Source: Anaerosolibacter carboniphilus (GTDB lineage: Bacteria > Bacillota > Clostridia > Peptostreptococcales > Thermotaleaceae). Taken from it: a stretch of 64,000 bases of DNA. The translations under genes and the position numbers were made by a program. Below, piece after piece: positions 26,101 through 35,496 of the stretch (positions are counted from its first letter, which is position 1; each line of letters starts with the position of its first letter). Under the pieces are notes generated by a model, which saw only the letters and a list, made by a program, of their open reading frames with translations, did no database searches and was not told where the DNA came from. The stretch is taken from contig NZ_JACHEN010000006.1 in the NCBI RefSeq assembly GCF_014205875.1, forward strand, positions 105,308 through 169,307, written 5' to 3'.

Positions 26101-26400
26101 ATGAGCAGAACATTGTTGGCATTTGTGAACAACGAACCTGAAGTGTTGATGAGGGTCACGGGATTGCTGAGAAGAAAGGGATTGGATATTAAACACATTA
26201 GTATGGGAGAAAGTAAAACGCCAGCCGTTGCATACTTGGTGACTACGCTGACAGGAGAAAACCAGGATATCAATCAAGCAATCCATCAAATGAATAAACT
26301 CATTGATGTGTATCGCGTAGACGAAATTGCATATGGATTTAATGCAGAGCAGTTCTGGGCTCTTGCCGATGAAAACCTCACAGCTATGGGACCCATGTAA
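26101..26400 (+). CDS. ilvN: Acetolactate synthase small (regulatory) subunit, short ACT form
   Basis: The 99-residue protein consists of one ACT domain (MSRTLLAFVNNEPEVLMRVTGLLRRKGLDIKHISMG) and lacks the second domain of the longer IlvH form. It should bind valine or a related effector and adjust the catalytic subunit encoded at 29159. It is the first gene after the T-box, separated from its catalytic partner by ilvC and ilvD, an uncommon order. Start follows AAGGAGG. Confidence 0.8.
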   Translation: MSRTLLAFVNNEPEVLMRVTGLLRRKGLDIKHISMGESKTPAVAYLVTTLTGENQDINQAIHQMNKLIDVYRVDEIAYGFNAEQFWALADENLTAMGPM

Positions 26401-26461
26401 ATATTACTAAAAGCTATGAAAATCAAAACTTAAATATTATAAAAAATAAGGGGGATTTAAA

Positions 26462-27454
26462 ATGACAAAAATGTTTTATGAAAAGGATGCTAATTTTAAT
26501 TTTATACAGGAAAGAAAGGTTGCTGTCATTGGTTACGGCAGTCAGGGCCATGCCCATGCCTTGAATTTAAAGGAGAGCGGCGTGGATGTGGTTGTGGGAC
26601 TTTATGAGGGCAGTAAATCTTGGGAGAAGGCAGTGGCCGATGGTTTAGAGGTAATGGCAGTAGATGAGGCAGTAAAGTGCAGCAATGCCTTTATGATTCT
26701 GGTACCCGATGAAAAGCAGTCAAAGCTTTATCAAGAGTCTGTCAAACCTTACTTAAAGGCAGGAGATGCCCTTATTTTTGCCCATGGATTCAATATACAT
26801 TTTAATCAGATTGTACCACCTGCTGATGTAGATGTTTTCATGGTGGCACCAAAGGGACCTGGGCATTTGGTAAGAAGATTATATGTAGAGGGGACAGGGG
26901 TACCAGCTTTGATTGCTGTACACCAGGATTATACAGGAAAAGCAAAGGACATCGCGTTAGCCTATGCCAAGGGAATTGGTGCTGCGAAAGCCGGCGTGAT
27001 TGAAACGACCTTCAAGGAAGAGACAGAGACGGATTTATTTGGAGAGCAAAGCGTTCTTTGTGGTGGTGTTACAGAATTGATCAAAGCAGGTTTTGACACG
27101 TTGGTAGAGGCAGGGTATCAAAAAGAAGTGGCTTATTTTGAATGCCTTCATGAAATGAAATTAATTGTAGATCTGCTTTATGAAGGCGGAATGGAGAGAA
27201 TGAGATACAGTGTTAGCGATACAGCAGAATACGGTGACTATATGGTAGGTAAAAGAATCATTAATGAGGAAACTAGGAAGGAAATGAAGAAAGTTCTCAA
27301 GGAGATCCAAGAAGGAAAGTTTGCTCAAGCATGGATATTGGAGAATATGACGGGTCGTCCTGTATTTAATGCCCGTAGAAATGAAGAAGTACAGCATCCA
27401 ATCGTGCAGGTGGGTAAGGAATTAAGACAGATGATGACATGGCTGAAGAAATAG
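26462..27454 (+). CDS. ilvC: Ketol-acid reductoisomerase
   Basis: The 330-residue class I enzyme converts acetolactate and acetohydroxybutyrate to the dihydroxy acids. The N-terminal [17 protein letters not shown] motif binds the cofactor. The [12 protein letters not shown] and [18 protein letters not shown] segments hold the Mg ligands. The cofactor loop reads [10 protein letters not shown] (Y48, E49), where NADPH enzymes usually carry basic and small residues as in GLRPGS. The acidic residue suggests use of NADH or both cofactors. It follows ilvN by 61 bases. Confidence 0.95.
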   Translation: MTKMFYEKDANFNFIQERKVAVIGYGSQGHAHALNLKESGVDVVVGLYEGSKSWEKAVADGLEVMAVDEAVKCSNAFMILVPDEKQSKLYQESVKPYLKAGDALIFAHGFNIHFNQIVPPADVDVFMVAPKGPGHLVRRLYVEGTGVPALIAVHQDYTGKAKDIALAYAKGIGAAKAGVIETTFKEETETDLFGEQSVLCGGVTELIKAGFDTLVEAGYQKEVAYFECLHEMKLIVDLLYEGGMERMRYSVSDTAEYGDYMVGKRIINEETRKEMKKVLKEIQEGKFAQAWILENMTGRPVFNARRNEEVQHPIVQVGKELRQMMTWLKK

Positions 27455-27464
27455 GAGGTAATTT

Positions 27465-29129
27465 ATGAGAAGCAAAAGTGTAAAAGAAGGTGTTGAAAAA
27501 GCACCTCATCGTTCTCTTCTAAAAGCCTTAGGATTAACAGATGAAGAAATGAGAAGGCCTTTTATAGGCATCGTCAATGCATATAATGAAATTGTACCTG
27601 GACACAAGCATTTAAAAGAAGTTGCTGAGGCTGCGAAACGTGGTGTCATGATGGCAGGAGGCGTGCCTTTTGAATTTCCAACCATAGCAGTATGTGATGG
27701 TATTGCTATGAATCATGTAGGAATGAAATACTCTTTAGCCAGCAGGGAAATTGTAGCAGACAGTATAGAGATTATGGTAAAGGCCCACGGATTTGATGGT
27801 ATCGTATTGATTCCCAATTGTGACAAGGTGGTACCTGGTATGCTGATGGCGGCTGCAAGACTCAATATACCAGCCGTTGTTGTAAGCGGTGGACCGATGC
27901 TGACAGGTCGTGTAAATGGTAAAAAGGTGGATGTTAGTACCGTGTTTGAGGCTGTAGGGGCGGTGAAGGCAGGAAAAATGACAGAAGAGGAATTGCACCA
28001 ACTGGAAGAGCATGCTTGTCCAGGTTGCGGCTCCTGTGCCGGAATGTTCACAGCAAATTCTATGAACTGTATGACAGAAGCCCTAGGCTTAGCCCTATCT
28101 GGCAATGGAACTATACCAGCGGTATATGCAGAAAGGTTAAGGCTGGCAAAAGAATCGGGTATGAAGGTAATGGAACTGGTAGAAAAGCAGATACTTCCAA
28201 GGGATATCATGAATGAAGAAGGCATTCGAAATGCCTTGGTGGTAGATATGGCATTGGGATGCTCTTCCAATACTGTGCTTCATCTTACAGCCATCGCCCA
28301 TGAAGCAGAGGTAGCGGTGGATTTGGATCAGATTAACGCCCTTAGTGATGCAACACCGAATCTCTGCAGGTTAAGCCCAGCAGGCAGCCATTATATGGAG
28401 GATTTATATGAAGCTGGAGGCGTTCTAGCTGTGATGAATGAATTGGATAAAAAGGATCTCCTTCATCGCGAAGTCTTAACAGTATCAGGAAAAACTGTGG
28501 GAGAGCTGGTGAAGGGACACCTAGTAAGAAGAAAAGATGTAATTCGTCCAATAGACGATCCTTATAGTCCTACGGGTGGTATTGCCATCCTAAAAGGAAA
28601 TCTGGCGCCGGAAGGGGCTGTGGTCAAAAAATCAGCTGTAGATGAAGCCATGATGCAGCATCAAGGCAAAGCAAGGGTGTTCAATGAAGAAAATGAAGCT
28701 TCAGCGGCCATCTTAAATGGCCAGATCAATCATGGGGACGTGATCGTCATCCGATATGAAGGACCAAAAGGCGGCCCAGGTATGCAGGAAATGTTAACCC
28801 CTACATCCGCTTTAGCGGGCATGGGATTAGATAAGTCAGTGGCGTTAATTACTGATGGAAGATTTTCTGGAGCTACAAGGGGTGCATCCATTGGCCATGT
28901 TTCTCCAGAAGCCTATGAAGGTGGTCCTATTGGTTTGGTTGAAGAAGGAGATCAAATTGAGATTGATATTCCTAACAAGAAATTAAATGTGTTGGTATCC
29001 AATGAGGTGCTGAAAGAAAGACAACGTAATTGGAAGCCCATGGTGAAGCAGCAAAAGGGTTATCTAGGGAAGTATAAAGGACTTGTAAGTTCTGGGGCTG
29101 AAGGTGCCATCTGTAGAAGCAAAGAATAA
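27465..29129 (+). CDS. ilvD: Dihydroxy-acid dehydratase
   Basis: The 554-residue enzyme removes water from 2,3-dihydroxy acids to give the 2-oxo acid precursors of valine and isoleucine. The iron-sulfur ligands appear in NCDK and in [29 protein letters not shown] [20 protein letters not shown] lies near the C terminus. It starts 10 bases after ilvC behind GGAGG, so the two are tightly coupled. Confidence 0.96.
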   Translation: MRSKSVKEGVEKAPHRSLLKALGLTDEEMRRPFIGIVNAYNEIVPGHKHLKEVAEAAKRGVMMAGGVPFEFPTIAVCDGIAMNHVGMKYSLASREIVADSIEIMVKAHGFDGIVLIPNCDKVVPGMLMAAARLNIPAVVVSGGPMLTGRVNGKKVDVSTVFEAVGAVKAGKMTEEELHQLEEHACPGCGSCAGMFTANSMNCMTEALGLALSGNGTIPAVYAERLRLAKESGMKVMELVEKQILPRDIMNEEGIRNALVVDMALGCSSNTVLHLTAIAHEAEVAVDLDQINALSDATPNLCRLSPAGSHYMEDLYEAGGVLAVMNELDKKDLLHREVLTVSGKTVGELVKGHLVRRKDVIRPIDDPYSPTGGIAILKGNLAPEGAVVKKSAVDEAMMQHQGKARVFNEENEASAAILNGQINHGDVIVIRYEGPKGGPGMQEMLTPTSALAGMGLDKSVALITDGRFSGATRGASIGHVSPEAYEGGPIGLVEEGDQIEIDIPNKKLNVLVSNEVLKERQRNWKPMVKQQKGYLGKYKGLVSSGAEGAICRSKE

Positions 29130-29158
29130 AGCATTGAAGTGGGGAAGGAGGCTTTAAC

Positions 29159-30817
29159 ATGAAGTTAAGCGGTGCACATATCGTATTGGAATGTCTAAAG
29201 GAACAGGGTGTAGATACAATTTTTGGATACCCGGGAGGCGCAGTCATCCCATTATATGATGCCCTTTATGATAACAAAGATCATTTTTTACATGTAAGAA
29301 CGAGCCATGAACAGGGGGCCGCCCATGCAGCCGATGGATATGCCAGATCAAGTGGAAAAGTGGGTGTTTGTATCGCCACCTCTGGACCAGGAGCTACCAA
29401 TACAGTAACGGGCATTGCCACGGCCTACATGGACTCTATTCCTTTGGTGGTGATCACCGGACAGGTAGCCTCTGGGTTACTGGGGAAAGACTCTTTCCAG
29501 GAAGTAGATATCACAGGGATTACCTTGCCCATTACAAAGCACAGTTATTGTATAAAGGATGTGAATAAAATTGCAGGTGCGGTTCGGGAGGCATTTGTCA
29601 TCGCGGCTTCTGGCCGACCGGGACCTGTATTGGTAGATATTACCAAGGATGCTTTGATGGCAAAAGGATATTATGAAAAACAAGAGAAATTAGGAAAGCA
29701 ACCAGTGGGGGAACTGCTAGATACAAAGTCTTGTATAGAAGCTGCAAAGCTCATTAATAGCGCTCAGCGCCCTGTGATTTATGCAGGAGGTGGGGTAAGC
29801 TATTCCAATGCAGTGTCCCAATTGTATCAACTAGCTGTGAAAGGAGATATCCCGGTAGTCAATACACTGATGGGGTTAGGTAATTTTCCTAGAACCAATT
29901 CATTGTCTCTAGGGCTGGTAGGCATGCATGGCCTACCAGAATCAAATATGGCGGTGACCAATAGCGATCTTGTGATTGCTGTGGGCACTCGATTTAGTGA
30001 TCGTGTGATTGGGGCAGTGAACGCCTTTGCGCCTAAGGCAAAGCTGATGCACATAGACATTGACCGGGGCGAAATAGGAAAAAACAAAGCTGTAGAGATG
30101 GCCATATTGGGGGATGTGGGAGAAATACTTTTTTATCTGACAGACCATGTAATCAAAAAGGACAGGAAGGATTGGCATAGGGAGATTGATTGTTGGCGAC
30201 ACCCATTTCAATCAGATGATCAGAAAATGCATCCAAAGGAGATCCTGGACTGTGCTTGGGAAAAGCTCAAAGGAAATGCTATTGTGACAACGGAGGTAGG
30301 ACAGCATCAAATGTGGACGGCGCAGCACTGGAAGTTTGAGACACCTAGGACATTTATTACTTCCGGGGGCTTGGGAACGATGGGCTTTGGATTAGGTGCT
30401 GCCATCGGGGCTCAAATTGCCAATCCAGATCGAAGAATACTACACATAGCAGGGGATGGAAGTTTCCGGATGAACTGTAATGAGCTTGCCACTGTTGCTA
30501 CCTATAAACTGCCTATTATTACCCTATTGTTTAACAATCAATCCCTTGGTATGGTACGCCAATGGCAGCATCTTTTCCACAGCAGCAGATACTCTGAAAC
30601 AGATATCCAAGACGATGTTGATTATATGAAGCTGGTAGAGGCCTATGGATTAAGGGGTAGGAAAGTAGACAATATAAAGGAATTTGAATCTGCACTGGAG
30701 GAGGCCTTGGAGGATGGGAAAGGGATGATTATTGAATGTATGCTTCATCAGGATGAAAATGTATACCCCATCGTTCCCCCAGGGCAACCGATTCATCAAT
30801 ATATTATGGAATCATAG
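29159..30817 (+). CDS. ilvB: Acetolactate synthase large subunit
   Basis: The 552-residue ThDP enzyme catalyses the first shared step of branched-chain amino acid synthesis. The activating glutamate lies in SHEQGAAHAADGYARSSGKVG, and the ThDP motif is GDGSFRMN through FNNQSLGMVRQW, a tryptophan-containing segment typical of anabolic acetolactate synthases. It lies 29 bases after ilvD with GGAAGGAGG before the start. It contrasts with the catabolic ThDP paralogue at 2778-4580. Confidence 0.95.
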   Translation: MKLSGAHIVLECLKEQGVDTIFGYPGGAVIPLYDALYDNKDHFLHVRTSHEQGAAHAADGYARSSGKVGVCIATSGPGATNTVTGIATAYMDSIPLVVITGQVASGLLGKDSFQEVDITGITLPITKHSYCIKDVNKIAGAVREAFVIAASGRPGPVLVDITKDALMAKGYYEKQEKLGKQPVGELLDTKSCIEAAKLINSAQRPVIYAGGGVSYSNAVSQLYQLAVKGDIPVVNTLMGLGNFPRTNSLSLGLVGMHGLPESNMAVTNSDLVIAVGTRFSDRVIGAVNAFAPKAKLMHIDIDRGEIGKNKAVEMAILGDVGEILFYLTDHVIKKDRKDWHREIDCWRHPFQSDDQKMHPKEILDCAWEKLKGNAIVTTEVGQHQMWTAQHWKFETPRTFITSGGLGTMGFGLGAAIGAQIANPDRRILHIAGDGSFRMNCNELATVATYKLPIITLLFNNQSLGMVRQWQHLFHSSRYSETDIQDDVDYMKLVEAYGLRGRKVDNIKEFESALEEALEDGKGMIIECMLHQDENVYPIVPPGQPIHQYIMES

Positions 30818-30828
30818 GAGGAGAAAAA

Positions 30829-31749
30829 ATGCAAGACACATATGTTTTTTATCAGGGAAAGATCGTGAAGGAAAGCGAAGTTCAGATAAGTATAAGAAGT
30901 AAAGCCTTTAATTATGGCTTAGGATGCTTTGAAGGTATTCGTGCCTATTGGGATGAAGAAGCTCAGCAGTTGTATGTATTTCGATTGAAAGAACATTTCG
31001 AAAGACTTCAGGAATCATGCAAGGCATTGTATATGAATTTACCATATACAGTGGAGGAGCTATGTCAGTGGACCGTAGAACTTCTCAGAAAAAATAATTT
31101 TAAAACAACTGTATACATTCGTCCGGTGGCATTTAAAGGATCGGATCATTTATTCCCAACCCTATTTGATGATGATAATCGTGTACTGATCTACTGTCAA
31201 CCCATGGGGAAATTCGCTGGTAAAGATGCGTTCCGGGCTGCCATATCCTCATGGAGAAGAATTTCAGATACCATGCTGCCACCGAGAACAAAAGCGACTG
31301 CTGCCTATTTAAACTCGGCCCTGGCATCCTTGGAGGCTTTACAAAACGGTTATGATGAAGCGATTCTATTAACAAAGGATGGCTATGTTTGTGAAGGCCC
31401 TGGTGAAAATATATTTTTAGTAAAGAAGGGTAAGTTGGTAACCCCATCTCCAGCCGATGATATTTTGGAAGGGATTACGAGGGATACAGTGATGACCCTG
31501 GCAAAGGAAGAATTGGGGATGGAAGTGGTGGAAAGAAGTGTAGGGAGAACAGAGCTTTATAGTGCTCAGGAAGTATTCTTCAGCGGAACGGCCATGGAAG
31601 TAACAGCTGTGGTGGAGGTAGACAACAGGAAAATTGCCGATGGTCAATCCGGGGAGGTGTGCAAGAAAATCAAAGAGCTTTTCTTTGATGTAGCCTTGGG
31701 AAAGAACCCCAAATATGCTCATTACTGCACGCCGGTATATGAAAAATAG
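30829..31749 (+). CDS. ilvE: Branched-chain amino acid aminotransferase
   Basis: The 306-residue class IV PLP enzyme performs the last step from the 2-oxo acids to valine, isoleucine and leucine. Landmarks are GLGCFEGIRAYW near the N terminus, the PLP lysine in RTKATAAYLNSALA, and EGPGENIFLVKKGKLVTPSPADDILEGITRDTVMTLA. It starts 11 bases after ilvB behind GGAGGAG. A terminator follows directly, ending the T-box-controlled operon. Confidence 0.93.
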   Translation: MQDTYVFYQGKIVKESEVQISIRSKAFNYGLGCFEGIRAYWDEEAQQLYVFRLKEHFERLQESCKALYMNLPYTVEELCQWTVELLRKNNFKTTVYIRPVAFKGSDHLFPTLFDDDNRVLIYCQPMGKFAGKDAFRAAISSWRRISDTMLPPRTKATAAYLNSALASLEALQNGYDEAILLTKDGYVCEGPGENIFLVKKGKLVTPSPADDILEGITRDTVMTLAKEELGMEVVERSVGRTELYSAQEVFFSGTAMEVTAVVEVDNRKIADGQSGEVCKKIKELFFDVALGKNPKYAHYCTPVYEK

Positions 31750-31753
31750 GTTT

Positions 31754-31782
31754 TTGAGAGAGACAATGGTCTCTCTTTTTTT
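31754..31782 (+). terminator. Terminator of the ilv operon
   Basis: GAGAGAC pairs with GTCTCTC around a 4-base loop, followed by seven T bases. Confidence 0.88.
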
Positions 31783-31783
31783 G

Positions 31784-31947
31784 ATATCTATGAAATTACG
31801 GGCTTCAATTTCCTAGATATGGGGTGTGCAGAGGGGATTTTCCCCCTTTGCCGCATTAAGGAAGGTCCTCAGGAAGCTGCTTTGCAGCCGTCGAAGGAAA
31901 CCTAGGGTTTCCTAGCGAAAACAAAGTGCCGATAGGCAACTTTGTTC
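31784..31947 (+). repeat. Structured dispersed repeat, copy 1
   Basis: This is one of three copies of a sequence of about 160 bases (others at 52809-52969 and 54201-54360). It opens with a stem (ATATCTA...TAGATAT extended by GAAATT/AATTTC), then a GGGGA/TCCCC hairpin, a GCTGC/GCAGC hairpin, GGAAACC/GGTTTCC, and a closing ACAAAG...CTTTGT stem with a GATA loop. In copies 2 and 3 the first stem reads ATATATA/TATATAT, so an A-T pair is replaced here by C-G, which keeps pairing. The remaining gap up to 32101 has no gene. Confidence 0.8.
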
Positions 31948-32101
31948 CAGAAATAGTTGGTATAGCCGGAAAAATTATCAAAATTTTTTGAAAATTATCA
32001 ATAAGAAAAAAGGAAAATGATGAATTGTGTCGAATCATATTCTAATATGATCTTACGAGATAGTATTTGCATAAACATACAACAAAAGGAGGCTGAGCCA
32101 T

Positions 32102-33898
32102 TTGAAAAAAGCGAAAATGGGTATAAGGACTAAAATTTTAACAACATTGATCTGTGTAAGTATCGTTTTAACCTTGGCGTTAACGTTTACGTCCTCCTAT
32201 ATGATGAAACAGATGGGAAACCATGCTGGAGAACAGCTGGATCGTCAGCTTCGGGAAGACTTTGACCGAATGATCAAATCCGAGGTAGAGATTGTAGTCA
32301 GTTTACTAGATGAATTATACAAGAAAGCTGAGCGTGGAGAAATTACCCTGGATGAAGCAAAACAGCTTGGTGCAGATTTAATCAGAGAGCTAAGATATGG
32401 GGAAGACAATAGCGGTTATTTTTGGATTGATACAGTAGAGGGGGTAAACGTTGTCCTTCTTGGAAAGGTCGATGCTGAAGGAAAGAGCAGAATAGAGAGT
32501 CAGGATGCCAATGGAGTATTTTTTATCAAAGAGATTATTGCCAATGGGCAGAAGGAAGGTGGGGGCTATACCGATTATTGGTTTCCAAAGGCTGGGCAGA
32601 CAGAGCCTTTGCCTAAACGGGGATATAGCTTACAATTTAAGCCCTTTGGGTGGGTTATTGGTACAGGGGCTTACATAGACGATATTGACCAGATTGTAAA
32701 AGAAAAAGAAACCATTTTAGAAGAATACAGGAGCAAGAGTATCTATATGACATTTATGGTAGCTCTAATTCTTCTGCTGATTACAGCAATTATAGCTTTT
32801 TTTATGGGAAAGAGAATTTCAGATCCAATTATTCGATTGACTAAACTGATTGAGAAAACGGCAAGTTTTGATTTATACCATGATCAATCCTTTGAGGGTT
32901 TGAAAAAGAACGTAGATGAAACAGGAACAATGGCAAAAGAAATGCTCAATATGAGACAGGCTTTAAGAGCGATGATAGGAGATATTCGGAAACAATCACA
33001 AACACTATTAACCAATGCCAATAATCTCTCTACCAATACAAATGAGACGGCATTATCCATTGATGAAGTGGCCAGAGCAATAGAAGAATTGGCTAATGGC
33101 TCCACAAACCAAGCGGCAGAAACCAGCGAAAGCTTATCCAAACTGGAAGAATTGAATAAACGAATCAACGAAATGATTCAGAGCACGATCTTTATCAGCA
33201 GCCATCTTGACCAAACAAATGAAATTACCAATCGATCTGCAGCCACTGTGAAAAGTCTGCAGCATAGTTTTAAACTGAATAATCAGATGACAGCTGAAGT
33301 TGCTGGAAATGTAAATAATCTTGCCCAGAAATCTAGTTCTATTGGAGAAATCGTGGGTGTGATTCAAGCGATTGCTGACCAGACAAATCTGCTTGCCCTC
33401 AATGCAGCGATTGAAGCAGCCAGAGCTGGAGAAGTTGGAAGAGGCTTTGCTGTGGTTGCAGGGGAAATAAAAAAGCTAGCAGAGCAAACAGCTCAGTCTA
33501 CGGACCAGATAAAGAATATTACCTCAGAGATACAAAAAGAGATCGAGACAGCAAGTCAAAGCATGGATCAAACGAGGGTTATTGTGGACAAGGCAGATGA
33601 AGCAACTGCCGAAGTGGAAAAGGCCTTTGAAGAGACATCAAATGCGTTATTCCAAATTACAAAGCAAATGGAAAATCTGGTGGACAGCGCAAATAAAGTA
33701 GAGCAGTACAAGGAAAGCGTTATGGCATCGATTGAGAACATTGCTTCTGTTACGCAGCAATCATCGGCATCTTCCCAAGAAGTATCTGCATCGGTAGAGG
33801 AACAGACAGCCACCTTGGAGGAAATTGCAGAGATGGCTGAAAATCTTAAGCAGTTGTCAAAAACATTGGAGGATAAGATTTGTATTTTTAAATTGTAG
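32102..33898 (+). CDS. Methyl-accepting chemotaxis protein 2 with a Cache sensor
   Basis: The 598-residue chemoreceptor starts at TTG 32102 behind AAAGGAGG. After a membrane helix near 13-33, the extracellular part contains a single-Cache domain ([19 protein letters not shown] ... [14 protein letters not shown]), the type that binds small organic acids or other metabolites. A second helix lies near 215-237, then HAMP and a signalling domain with [38 protein letters not shown]. It stands alone, without other chemotaxis genes. Confidence 0.92.
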   Translation: MKKAKMGIRTKILTTLICVSIVLTLALTFTSSYMMKQMGNHAGEQLDRQLREDFDRMIKSEVEIVVSLLDELYKKAERGEITLDEAKQLGADLIRELRYGEDNSGYFWIDTVEGVNVVLLGKVDAEGKSRIESQDANGVFFIKEIIANGQKEGGGYTDYWFPKAGQTEPLPKRGYSLQFKPFGWVIGTGAYIDDIDQIVKEKETILEEYRSKSIYMTFMVALILLLITAIIAFFMGKRISDPIIRLTKLIEKTASFDLYHDQSFEGLKKNVDETGTMAKEMLNMRQALRAMIGDIRKQSQTLLTNANNLSTNTNETALSIDEVARAIEELANGSTNQAAETSESLSKLEELNKRINEMIQSTIFISSHLDQTNEITNRSAATVKSLQHSFKLNNQMTAEVAGNVNNLAQKSSSIGEIVGVIQAIADQTNLLALNAAIEAARAGEVGRGFAVVAGEIKKLAEQTAQSTDQIKNITSEIQKEIETASQSMDQTRVIVDKADEATAEVEKAFEETSNALFQITKQMENLVDSANKVEQYKESVMASIENIASVTQQSSASSQEVSASVEEQTATLEEIAEMAENLKQLSKTLEDKICIFKL

Positions 33899-33915
33899 AT
33901 ATATTGTCTAATTAA

Positions 33916-33955
33916 AAACCTTGATATGACGTGGTTTCACGTCATATCAAGGTTT
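33916..33955. terminator. Bidirectional terminator between convergent genes
   Basis: AAACCTTGATATGACGTG is complemented exactly after a GTTT loop. It serves chemoreceptor 2 on the plus strand and the EamA gene on the minus strand. Confidence 0.9.
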
Positions 33956-34847
33956 AACTGTTTTCTCTAACTTTCTTCATTTTTAGGAATTCCCACTTTG
34001 TTTCGGCTGTGAGGATGGCAACAAAGATAATTACACAACCGAAAAACATTTTCACTGTAAAGAGCTCCTTTAAAAGGATGGTAGAAAGAATAGTGCCAAA
34101 TACCGATTCAAGGCTTAAAATGATGGCCGCATGGGTAGGTGTGGTATATTTCTGAGCCACATTTTGAATCAAGAAGGCAACCAAAGTGCTGAATACCCCG
34201 AGGTATAGTACAGCTAATATCGTATCTGTAGGTACATTTTGAGGTGCTGTTTCAAGCAGCAAGGAAGCAGCAAAGGACAGGACAGCAGATATTCCCAGTT
34301 GGACGATGGTTAATACGATGGGGTCATGATGTTCTGCAAAATACCCAATAGAAACGATATGACAGGCGAAAAAGAATGCACAAACCAAGGTGAGGAGATC
34401 TCCTAAATTAATAGACAGACTTTCACTCAAGGTAAGAAGGCCTATGCCACAAAAGCAAAGAAAGGCAGCGGTGAGGTTATATTTATCAGGGCGATTCTTT
34501 TTCACGATCCAGTATAAGAAAGGTACAATCACCACGTTGGTGCCTGTTAAAAATGCCTGCTTTCCTGCTGTTGTATACTGTAATCCAACGGTTTGAGCAG
34601 CGAAGGCAACAAATAAAAAGAGACCAATGACGGTTCCAGCTTTAAAATCTTGAAATTTAGCAGATTTCAGCCGTTTATAGAAAACGATGGCCATCAATAG
34701 ACATGCGATGGTAAATCGAAATGTCATCATGTAATAGGGCGTAATGGTATTTAGGGCATGTTTTGTTGCCACAAAACCACTACCCCATATTAAGGCTACT
34801 AAAAGTAGGGATAAGTCTGCATAGAGATTTTTATTTTTTTTAAACAT
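33954..34847 (-). CDS. EamA/DMT-family transporter
   Basis: The 297-residue protein has ten hydrophobic segments in two EamA units: LVALIWGSGFVATKHALNTITPYYMMTFRF at the start and LLTLVCAFFFACHIVSIGYF after the midpoint, with LSLESVFGTILSTILL near the end. It is a distant relative of the EamA protein at 11034. It lies downstream of the selenoglutaredoxin gene on the same strand but is separated from it by a terminator. No substrate can be assigned. Confidence 0.85.
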   Translation of the reverse strand: MFKKNKNLYADLSLLLVALIWGSGFVATKHALNTITPYYMMTFRFTIACLLMAIVFYKRLKSAKFQDFKAGTVIGLFLFVAFAAQTVGLQYTTAGKQAFLTGTNVVIVPFLYWIVKKNRPDKYNLTAAFLCFCGIGLLTLSESLSINLGDLLTLVCAFFFACHIVSIGYFAEHHDPIVLTIVQLGISAVLSFAASLLLETAPQNVPTDTILAVLYLGVFSTLVAFLIQNVAQKYTTPTHAAIILSLESVFGTILSTILLKELFTVKMFFGCVIIFVAILTAETKWEFLKMKKVRENS

Positions 34848-34916
34848 ATGGAATGTCCCCCTTATATTATAAATACAGGCTCTTTACTATGAAATGAAGG
34901 GTGGTATGATCTAAGG

Positions 34917-34948
34917 AAAAGTAGAGAGCAGAAATTTCTACTCCCTAC
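34917..34948 (-). terminator. Terminator of the selenoglutaredoxin gene
   Basis: Read on the minus strand, GTAGGGAGTAGAAA pairs with TTTCTGCTCTCTAC (two G-T pairs) and is followed by TTTTCC. It lies 20 bases after the stop codon of the small redoxin gene. Confidence 0.75.
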
Positions 34949-34967
34949 AAATGTTTAGACAGATGCC

Positions 34968-35192
34968 CTATAGAATGGTATCTAGTCTTTCTTGATCAAA
35001 GCCTACCACATATTCTTCGTCAACTTTAATAACGGGTACAGCCATAATTCCTTTCTGCATCAATTCCTTACGACCAGCAGCATCGGTTGAAACATTTATT
35101 TCTTCGTAGCTGATACCCTTCTGCGAAAGATACTCCTTCGCTGTTACACAGTGGGGTCATGTTTTTGTGGTGAATACTGTAACCTTTTTCAT
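34968..35192 (-). CDS. Selenocysteine-containing glutaredoxin-like protein (in-frame UGA)
   Basis: The minus-strand frame starts at 35192 behind GGAGG and ends at 34968. It encodes 74 residues if the single internal TGA (35157-35159, codon 12) is read as selenocysteine. The product begins MKKVTVFTTKTU-PHC, so U replaces the first cysteine of the glutaredoxin CPxC active site. It continues with a thioredoxin fold including the cis-proline segment GIMAVPVIKVDE. Directly after the UGA, GCGAAGG and CUUUCGC form a 7-pair hairpin with an AGUAU loop, a good candidate for a bacterial SECIS element. Small selenoglutaredoxins of this type are known in Clostridia. A conventional gene caller would miss or truncate it. 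Confidence 0.88.
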
Positions 35193-35496
35193 ATAAAATA
35201 CCTCCATTTTATAGTTTGAATCATAAAGAAAATCCTTGTATATCTAGTATTTCTATAATTGTAGCCGTTATCCTTCTAATTGAAGGGAATTCATTTGAAA
35301 ATCGAGGGAAATACTGATATAATGATGTAGCTTTTCGAATTTATAATGTAGAAAGCAAGTGTAGAAAATAAAAACAAACAAATGGATATCATGAAGTCTA
35401 TTCATTCATATAAAAGGATTTTTTTACGAGTAGAGAAACTTTAATGGATACACTTCGTATAATAGATAGCAGATTTAATAAGACAGGAGAAAGAAT
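35193..35496. other. Divergent intergenic region without further genes
   Basis: This 304-base AT-rich stretch separates the selenoglutaredoxin gene from the MATE gene. It must hold both promoters. A possible TATAAT lies at 35456-35461 before the MATE gene, but I see no convincing -35 partner or operator. Confidence 0.5.

Noticed and set aside
33916..33955. Long perfect hairpin as a possible small RNA or mobile-element end
   Set aside because: Its place between convergent genes and T-rich ends on both sides fit an ordinary bidirectional terminator.
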